Notes under the pieces: generated by a model
Database searches by the model: none
The model's input: only the letters and a program-made list of their open reading frames with translations
Told to the model about the DNA's origin: nothing
Source of the DNA: an uncultured bacterium
GTDB lineage: Bacteria > Cyanobacteriota > Vampirovibrionia > Gastranaerophilales > Gastranaerophilaceae
Direction: 5' to 3'
Assembly (NCBI GenBank): GCA_949286885.1
Contig: CASEEG010000045.1
Coordinates: 1 to 44,272 of the forward strand
Length of the DNA stretch: 44,272 bases
Shown here: in pieces, positions 38,770 through 44,272 of the stretch
Numbering within the stretch: position 1 is the stretch's first letter
How the letters are laid out: the number at the start of each line of letters is the position of its first letter
Program-made: the position numbers and the translations under genes

Positions 38770-39428
38770 CTTGTAGTGTTAAAAATTCTATCCCCTGCAT
38801 CGCCAAGCCCGGGGACAATGTAGCCTTTTGCGTTTAGTTCTTTATCTATAGCGCAAGTTATAATTCTTACATTTTCAAATGTTGTGCTTAAGCGTTCTAT
38901 CCCTTGCGGCGCAGCTAAAAGACATACAAAAGTAATGTTTTCTTGAGGTATTCCTTTTTTAACAAAGTTGCCAACGCCGTCGACTGCCGAGTTTCCTGTT
39001 GCAAGCATAGGATCAAGAACAAAAACAAAAGTATTTTTCGGATCTTTTGGTGCTTCGCTTATTTTGTTGTAATACCAAACAGGCTGCAGTGTTCTCTCAT
39101 CACGATACATTCCAAGGTGGTGAATGTGTGCTTGCGGCATCATTTCCTGTGCTACTTCGCAAAACATCATTCCTGCACGCAAAATTGGTGCAATAATCAA
39201 GTTTAAATCTTCTTTAATTTTTTCGCACTCACATTCGCAAATTGGTGTTTTAATAGTCTTTTTTTGAGTTTGCAAATTTTTTGTTGCCTCTAAAAAAACA
39301 GCATAAGATATTCTTCTAAGTGCGCAGCGAAATTTTTCGCCATCTGTTTTTTCATCTCTTAAAACTGATAAATTATGTTTTACAACGGGGTGTTCTATTA
39401 CACAAATATTGCTATTTTTAGTTTTCAT
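38766..39428 (-). CDS. upp: Uracil phosphoribosyltransferase
   Basis: Upp salvages uracil to UMP using PRPP. Evidence: HPVVKHNLSVLRDEKT, IIAPILRAGMMFCE, HHLGMYRDERTLQPVWYYNK, the PRPP loop FVLDPMLATGNSA and the uracil-binding GYIVPGLGDAGDRIF. At 220 residues it is slightly longer than usual (about 208). The segment before PILRAG, KTPICECECEKIKED, is Cys/Glu-rich where other Upp proteins have TPLxETxG-like sequence. An AAAGGA site precedes the ATG. Confidence 0.96.
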   Translation of the reverse strand: MKTKNSNICVIEHPVVKHNLSVLRDEKTDGEKFRCALRRISYAVFLEATKNLQTQKKTIKTPICECECEKIKEDLNLIIAPILRAGMMFCEVAQEMMPQAHIHHLGMYRDERTLQPVWYYNKISEAPKDPKNTFVFVLDPMLATGNSAVDGVGNFVKKGIPQENITFVCLLAAPQGIERLSTTFENVRIITCAIDKELNAKGYIVPGLGDAGDRIFNTTR

Positions 39429-39469
39429 TACTTTTTCCTTTTGCCATTCCTTAGTTATTATTTTACATT

Positions 39470-39507
39470 AAAAAACCCCGAAAACCAAAAAAGTTTTCAG
39501 GGTTTTT
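39470..39507 (-). terminator. Terminator of the GH57 gene
   Basis: AAAAACCCCGAAAAC (39471-39485) pairs with GTTTTCAGGGTTTTT (39493-39507), one C-A mismatch, with a T6 tract on the - strand. It begins 15 bases behind the GH57 stop and isolates upp from it. Confidence 0.9.
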
Positions 39508-39521
39508 ATGATTATTTTTTA

Positions 39522-41255
39522 TTAATCAACATACAACGGTGCAAGTTTCTTTTCTTGCTGAGGTATAACACCTTCTTCTATTGGCAGATATACCCTGTAG
39601 TCAATTTCAGAGAAACAGTTGTCAATTGATTCGATTTTAACTAGTTCGTCGTTGTTAATTGAATTATTTTCAATCATATCGGCGATTTTTTCAAATCTTT
39701 CAACGTGTTCTCTAAATCTGTCTGTTGCATAGTCTTTTGCTTGCCATGTCGTAATTAAGAAAGGCCAATCGGAACTTTGCAAAAGTAGGTTTTCTCTTGC
39801 CAGCTGGTTCAATGCCCTTAATAAAAGCTTATCTTCAGGCTGTTTTTCGTATTTTGATACAATATCAATTATACGTTTTTCGCAGGCATGGATAATTGGC
39901 CACATCCACTCTGTTAAATGGTTTTGCCATACCCAGAAGTGTCCGCCCTGACCCCAGCTTGATTCAGGTATTTGAATAGCTTCGGTCGGAGGATGAGCTT
40001 GCAGATATTCTCCTGCTGTCATTCTTTCAACTTCAGGAAGGTATTGAGCGAATTTTTTAATAACTTGTTTAATAAATTCTACCCCTTCAAACCACCAGTG
40101 TCCGTATAATTCTGTATCAAACGATACCATTACAAGACCTTCTTTACCATTATGAGCCATTTTGTAATCGTTTAATAAATGGTAAATTAAAGTTGTGTAG
40201 TGGTCTGAATTTGAATTAACCTGATTCATAGCCAATACCGGGTCATACAACATCTTGTCGCCTAAATCTGTTGTAGAAGATGTTATTCTCCAGTAATGCA
40301 TACCGGAATTCGGGTCTTTTCTATGGAATTCTCTGTAGCAGCCGTCTCCCGGGTAACCGTCTGCTGCTGACCATACCTGGAACCCTGCTCTATCGTTTCT
40401 ACCCATCACGGCTACTTGCGCATCAGGTAACCAATATGCGCTATATGTGTCGTAGCCCGTTTTTTCCCTCTGAGGCAGAGGAATATATTCAATGTTTCCG
40501 TAAACTCCGATTGTTCTTCTGTTTCCGATTGAGTTACCACCTTCAATAACGTGAGATTCGGTAAAGAAGTATTCTATACCATTATTTTGAAGAGTAACTT
40601 CAATAGCCGGACGCCATTTTTTCTTGCCGTCTTTGCCTATAAACTCGTAACCTTGTCTGTAAGCACATTCAGGTAGCCAGCAACCTTTTGCCTTTTTACC
40701 AAAAAGTCTTTTTGTAGTGTCTGAACCTACTTTAAATTGTGCGTTTAAGTTTGTATCAGTTGCTAAAAGCGGTGAAAAACCATGTGTTGCACCGGAGGTA
40801 GTAATTTCAATGCAACCTAAATCTTGATATTTTTTAAAGCCGCCAATTAAATCTTTATTAAATTTATTTATAAATAAATCTTTGATATGGTTAAACCAAT
40901 CATAGTAATATTTTGCAAGATATTTTAAGTGTTGTGAGTGCGCAACATTGGGATCCGGATATCTTTCTAAATCTCCCGATACAGCTTCAATTCGTGAGTC
41001 AAGATATTTAATAAAGCCTTCTTTTAAGTGTTCATCGTTGAGCTGTTCCGCTAATATTGGCGTAATACCGACTGTAAGCTTTGCTTTAATTCCTTCGTCA
41101 TATAATTCCGCTATCATATTAAGCAGAGGAACGTATGTTTCAGCCATACATTCATAAAGGTTTTCTTCCCCAAACGGCCACATACCTGCCATTCTGTAGT
41201 AGGGGAGGTGTGAGTGCAGCATAAACACAAATTGCCCCACTTTTTCTTTCACCAT
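39522..41255 (-). CDS. GH57 1,4-alpha-glucan branching enzyme
   Basis: The enzyme introduces alpha-1,6 branches in glycogen-like polymers. The 577-residue protein has the GH57 N-terminal signature FMLHSHLPYYR, the nucleophile motif GCWLPECAY (Glu196) and the acid/base motif VSFDTELYGHWWFEG (Asp380), both as in characterised archaeal GH57 branching enzymes, and a C-terminal DUF1957-type helical region with WGQGGHFWVWQN. A GGAGG site lies 7 bases before the ATG. It is a single-gene unit between its own terminator and a leader with a hairpin. An alpha-amylase or 4-alpha-glucanotransferase role is less likely given the motifs. Confidence 0.9.
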   Translation of the reverse strand: MVKEKVGQFVFMLHSHLPYYRMAGMWPFGEENLYECMAETYVPLLNMIAELYDEGIKAKLTVGITPILAEQLNDEHLKEGFIKYLDSRIEAVSGDLERYPDPNVAHSQHLKYLAKYYYDWFNHIKDLFINKFNKDLIGGFKKYQDLGCIEITTSGATHGFSPLLATDTNLNAQFKVGSDTTKRLFGKKAKGCWLPECAYRQGYEFIGKDGKKKWRPAIEVTLQNNGIEYFFTESHVIEGGNSIGNRRTIGVYGNIEYIPLPQREKTGYDTYSAYWLPDAQVAVMGRNDRAGFQVWSAADGYPGDGCYREFHRKDPNSGMHYWRITSSTTDLGDKMLYDPVLAMNQVNSNSDHYTTLIYHLLNDYKMAHNGKEGLVMVSFDTELYGHWWFEGVEFIKQVIKKFAQYLPEVERMTAGEYLQAHPPTEAIQIPESSWGQGGHFWVWQNHLTEWMWPIIHACEKRIIDIVSKYEKQPEDKLLLRALNQLARENLLLQSSDWPFLITTWQAKDYATDRFREHVERFEKIADMIENNSINNDELVKIESIDNCFSEIDYRVYLPIEEGVIPQQEKKLAPLYVD

Positions 41256-41310
41256 ATTTTGCCTCCGATTCTTTCTAATATATTTTTTATATCATAAAAT
41301 TAAAAAAAAT

Positions 41311-41341
41311 ATAACCCATAAGAATTAGCCACATGGGTTAT
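41311..41341 (-). promoter_or_regulatory. Terminator-like hairpin in the GH57 leader
   Basis: ATAACCCAT and ATGGGTTAT form a perfect 9-base stem with a 13-base loop; on the - strand a T8 run follows two bases later. It lies 56 bases upstream of the GH57 ATG. A possible promoter (TTTACA, about 15 bases, TATATT) lies just before it near 41364-41395, so the hairpin may be an attenuator in the leader or a second terminator of the upstream gene. Confidence 0.5.
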
Positions 41342-41393
41342 TAATTTGCCAAAAACATTAGCTATCAGGGCAATATAACCAATATAAATTTTT

Positions 41394-41428
41394 GTAAAAA
41401 AATCCCCCTAAAAATTTAGAGGGATTTT
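41394..41428 (-). terminator. Terminator of the acetyl-CoA synthetase gene
   Basis: AATCCCCCTAAA (41401-41412) and TTTAGAGGGATT (41415-41426), one C-A mismatch, with a T7 tract on the - strand. It lies about 22 bases behind the stop at 41450. Confidence 0.88.
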
Positions 41429-41449
41429 AATTATTTAGAAAATCATTTC

Positions 41450-43606
41450 TTATTTTGCGCAAACACAAGAGCATTCGCAACCAAGAGCTTTTGCTGCTTC
41501 GTCGATTCTGACTTTAATACGTCCGTCAACTGCAATGCCTTCACCTGTTTTTTCTGAAATTAACAATGGGTTAATGTCTAACTCATCAATAAATTTGAAG
41601 TCATTAACAAGTTGAGATAATCTCAAAAGTGTTTCTTGAATTTGACCGATTTGCGCAGGTGTTGTACCTCTTGCGCCTTCAAGAAGTTTGTATGCTTTAA
41701 CTGATTTAATCATATCCATAGCATCATCATCAGTTAATGGCGCAATTCTGAAAGTTACATCTTTCATAACTTCAACAAATACACCGCCCAAGCCAAACAT
41801 CATCATAGGACCGTATTGTGGGTCTGTTGCAATACCGCAAACCATTTCACGAGAGCCCTTAACCATTTCTTGAATAATAACACCTTCAAGACCATCTAAA
41901 AGCCCTTTTGCTTCTAACCTTTGAAGAAGTGCTTTATATTCACTTCTCAATTGTGCTTCGTCTTTGATATTTACAACTACACCGCCAACGTCTGTTTTGT
42001 GTGATGTTGTTTTTGATGTCATTTTCATAACTACAGGGTAGCCGATTTCATTACCCAATTTTGCAACTTCTTCTTCATTTGTGGCTAAACCGTATTTACA
42101 AGCTCTGATACCGTATGCTTCAAGCACATCAATTGATTCAAGTGTTGTAAGTTGAGCTCTACCTTCTTTTAGGGAGTTTTTGATAATTGTTTCAACTTTT
42201 GCTTTATCTACATTGTAAGTAGGGATTGAACCTTGCGGTTTTTCCATCCATTGGCGTTGCTGATCAAGCCTTGTCATAGCTTCCGCTGCTTCTTCGGCGT
42301 ACATGTAAAATGGCATGTTAACTTCCATGTTTGAAATTTTTACAAAGAAGTCAGATGTTGTCATAAATACGCCAATGATTGGTTTTTGAGGATTTTTAGC
42401 TTTAATTTCCATTAACGCTTGAGCAACGTCAATATCTTTTAAACCTAAGAAAGGCAAGTAAATAACAGCTATCATATCAACATTTTCATCTTGAAGAACT
42501 GTTTCAAGAGTTTGCTTGTAGTGCTCAATAGGAGCTGAAGCAATCATATCAATCGGGTTTTTAACAGATGCAGCAGATGGCAAGAAACTTCTTAGTTTTT
42601 CTTTTGTTTCATCGGTAATTTTTGCCATTTGCATACCCGATTCACAAACGGCGTCAGTTGCCATAATTCCCGGGCCGCCTGAGTTTGTAATAATTGCCAC
42701 TCTGTTGCCTTTTGGAATGGGGCAGTTAGAAAACGCTTTTGCGTTTGCAAAAAGGTTTTTAAGTGAAAATTCCCTTATAACGCCTGATTGTTTTAAAAGT
42801 GCAGCGGCTGCTTTATCTGCACCTGCTAATGAGCCTGTGTGTGAGCTTGCAGCTGATGCTCCTGCTGCAGAGCGACCTGCTTTTAGTGCTAAAATTGGTT
42901 TTTTCTTTGTAATTCTTGAAGCAAGTTTTCTGAAGTTTTGCGGGTTTTGAATTGATTCCATGTAAAGTAGGATTTGTTTTACATCGTCGTCATTTTCCCA
43001 GTATTCAAGCATTGTTTCGGCATTAATATCTGCTTGGTTTCCTATTGAAACAAATTGAGCAAAACCTAAGTTTAAGTCTTTTAATATGTTTAAAATACCG
43101 CCGCCAAGTGCGCCTGATTGAGAAACAAAGCCGATGTCACCTTTAACAGGTAAAGATTCGGCAAAAGTTGCGTCCATCTTAACGTTGTCGTTTGTGTTAA
43201 GTACGCCTAAGCAGTTGGGGCCGACACATCTCATACCATAATCACGTACTTTTTGAAGAAGTTGTTTTTCAAGCTCTGCCCCTTCTTTTCCTGTTTCTTT
43301 AAAACCTGCGGTAATAATGCAAAGTCCTTTGATACCTTTTTTATGGCATTGATCAATTGTATCAAGCACAAATTTTGCATTTACTACAATTACTGCTAAG
43401 TCAACTTCACCTGGGACTTCATTAATTGAAGTGTATGCTTGAAAACCTTCTATCATGCCGCCTTTTGGGTTAACCGGATAGATTTTGCCGTTAAATTTGT
43501 AATCTCTTAATCTTTGCATTATTTCAGAACCGATTGTTTTGGGCTTTGTTGAAGCACCAATAACCGCTACTGATTTGGGTTTCATAATTTTGTCAAGTAC
43601 GTTCAT
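41450..43606 (-). CDS. Acetyl-CoA synthetase (ADP-forming), fused alpha-beta
   Basis: The enzyme turns acetyl-CoA (or related acyl-CoA), ADP and phosphate into acetate, CoA and ATP, the final ATP-yielding step of many fermenters. Domain order over 718 residues: CoA-binding (about 5-100), ligase-CoA/flavodoxin-like part (150-300) with the phosphohistidine loop SSHTGSLAG (His256), a second ligase domain (about 300-420), and an ATP-grasp domain (about 480-705) with GYPVVMKMTSKTTSHKTDVGG and DINPLL. The alpha and beta subunits are fused, as in bacterial members. The tail CECSCVCAK is unusually Cys-rich. An AAAGG site precedes the ATG. Substrate range beyond acetate is not visible. Confidence 0.92.
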   Translation of the reverse strand: MNVLDKIMKPKSVAVIGASTKPKTIGSEIMQRLRDYKFNGKIYPVNPKGGMIEGFQAYTSINEVPGEVDLAVIVVNAKFVLDTIDQCHKKGIKGLCIITAGFKETGKEGAELEKQLLQKVRDYGMRCVGPNCLGVLNTNDNVKMDATFAESLPVKGDIGFVSQSGALGGGILNILKDLNLGFAQFVSIGNQADINAETMLEYWENDDDVKQILLYMESIQNPQNFRKLASRITKKKPILALKAGRSAAGASAASSHTGSLAGADKAAAALLKQSGVIREFSLKNLFANAKAFSNCPIPKGNRVAIITNSGGPGIMATDAVCESGMQMAKITDETKEKLRSFLPSAASVKNPIDMIASAPIEHYKQTLETVLQDENVDMIAVIYLPFLGLKDIDVAQALMEIKAKNPQKPIIGVFMTTSDFFVKISNMEVNMPFYMYAEEAAEAMTRLDQQRQWMEKPQGSIPTYNVDKAKVETIIKNSLKEGRAQLTTLESIDVLEAYGIRACKYGLATNEEEVAKLGNEIGYPVVMKMTSKTTSHKTDVGGVVVNIKDEAQLRSEYKALLQRLEAKGLLDGLEGVIIQEMVKGSREMVCGIATDPQYGPMMMFGLGGVFVEVMKDVTFRIAPLTDDDAMDMIKSVKAYKLLEGARGTTPAQIGQIQETLLRLSQLVNDFKFIDELDINPLLISEKTGEGIAVDGRIKVRIDEAAKALGCECSCVCAK

Positions 43607-43630
43607 TTTTTGACCTTTCTTTTTTTGTTA

Positions 43631-44260
43631 TTAATATCCTTCTTTTATCCATTCTCTGTTTCTGAATTTTGCACCTATGCTATGTGCTATTTGTTCGCAT
43701 TTTTCTATATCCAGTTTGTATTTGTCTTCTTCGAATTTTGAAACAATGCTCATTGTTGTGTCAATGCCACACCTTACGCACTCACGAGCAAAATCAAGCA
43801 TAGCATCATAGGCACCCTCAAACTTTGGTTGAGAAATTTTGTTGTAAAGTTCCTCATTTTGGGCGTTTAAACTTATTGAAATATTATCAACCAAACCTTT
43901 TAGCTCGGGCACTATATTTTTTTTATTAACAAAATTTCCATGACCGTTTGTGTTGATTCTGATTTTTAACTCTGGCATTTCTTTTCTAACATATTGGCAG
44001 ATTTTTTTTACTTCTTCAAACTTAATAAGTGGTTCGCCATAGCCGCAAAATACAATTTCTCCGCCTTCAAGTACTTTCTTGGCGGAGTTTTTAATCTGTT
44101 GTATAACGTCATCTGCTTTAACATTTTGGACATCAAGCCATAAATTTGCACCTTTGACATCATCTTTAATATCTCGCACGCAAAATTTGCATGCGTTTGT
44201 GCAAGCGTTTGTTATATTTATATATGCCTTTTGCCCTAAAAAGTAAACTAAATTTGACAC
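43631..44260 (-). CDS. TatD-associated radical SAM protein
   Basis: The protein fits the small radical SAM family found beside or fused to TatD (TIGR04038-like), function unknown. It shows LGQKAYINITNACTNACKFCVRD with the CX3CX2C cluster motif, GEIVFCGYGEPLIKFEEV (glycine-rich SAM contact), RINTNGHG, and a C-terminal IGAKFRNREWIKEGY. The start is read as GTG 44260, because a GAGG site lies 6 bases upstream and the protein then has about 209 residues, a normal length. The frame stays open to the window edge, so a longer form cannot be excluded. It lies 24 bases ahead of the acetyl-CoA synthetase gene and may share its transcript. Confidence 0.85.
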   Translation of the reverse strand: MSNLVYFLGQKAYINITNACTNACKFCVRDIKDDVKGANLWLDVQNVKADDVIQQIKNSAKKVLEGGEIVFCGYGEPLIKFEEVKKICQYVRKEMPELKIRINTNGHGNFVNKKNIVPELKGLVDNISISLNAQNEELYNKISQPKFEGAYDAMLDFARECVRCGIDTTMSIVSKFEEDKYKLDIEKCEQIAHSIGAKFRNREWIKEGY

Positions 44261-44272
44261 TAAAAACCTCAA

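Overview
The window looks like a chromosomal segment of an AT-rich, non-photosynthetic relative of the cyanobacteria (Vampirovibrionia / 'Melainabacteria', probably the gut Gastranaerophilales type). Reasons, by inference from gene content: a cyanobacterial-style DUF512 radical SAM protein, an LL-diaminopimelate aminotransferase, a GlmR/YvcK protein with N-terminal membrane helices, a GH57 branching enzyme, Gram-negative envelope genes (kdsB and a two-partner secretion pair), and an ADP-forming acetyl-CoA synthetase typical of fermenters. No rRNA, tRNA, CRISPR array, insertion sequence or integrase was seen.

Layout. 1-6.4 kb (+ strand): DUF512 protein (cut by the window edge), a small membrane protein, ffh, rpsP, a CgeB-like glycosyltransferase, dapL and an orphan Flp-type pilin. 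6.4-9.2 kb (- strand): kdsB behind a secreted TPR protein. 9.3-14.6 kb: a divergent two-partner secretion pair, a 1047-residue TpsA exoprotein and its TpsB outer-membrane transporter. 14.7-26.2 kb: a compact tailed-virus module, almost entirely on the - strand. In transcription order it holds a LuxR-type HTH regulator, amidase, tail hub/stabilisation protein, small protein, head-tail connector, GNAT acetyltransferase, major capsid protein, scaffold-like protein, small terminase, portal, large terminase, a small membrane protein and a DUF6973-like protein. Three + strand membrane-protein genes are embedded: a tandem duplicate pair and a RipA-like gene. All frames are open, but integrase, replication, ejection and tail-fibre genes are absent. 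26.7-33.4 kb: small secreted protein, winged-helix protein, RlmD-type rRNA methyltransferase, mtaB, and several small lineage-type genes including two zinc-ribbon proteins. 33.4-37.9 kb (- strand): an apparent operon pxpA-like, yvcK/glmR, panB, panC and a membrane protein. 38-44.3 kb (- strand): GT2 glycosyltransferase with upp, GH57 branching enzyme, acetyl-CoA synthetase (ADP-forming) and a radical SAM protein.

How it fits together. The host genes describe a Gram-negative cell with meso-DAP peptidoglycan, KDO-containing surface polysaccharide, glycogen-type storage polymer, pantothenate synthesis and fermentative ATP formation. The most unusual region is the virus-like module. It has an intact packaging/head/connector set, a DUF6973-like protein that shares a C-terminal motif with the scaffold-like protein, and a neighbouring duplicated membrane-protein pair that could be its immunity partner. 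Unidirectional hairpin terminators stand at the head of the virus transcription units. Two further window-wide traits stand out: four convergent gene pairs overlap by exactly the 4 bases of their stop codons, and several genes without a Shine-Dalgarno sequence have a -10 box placed so that the mRNA would be leaderless.
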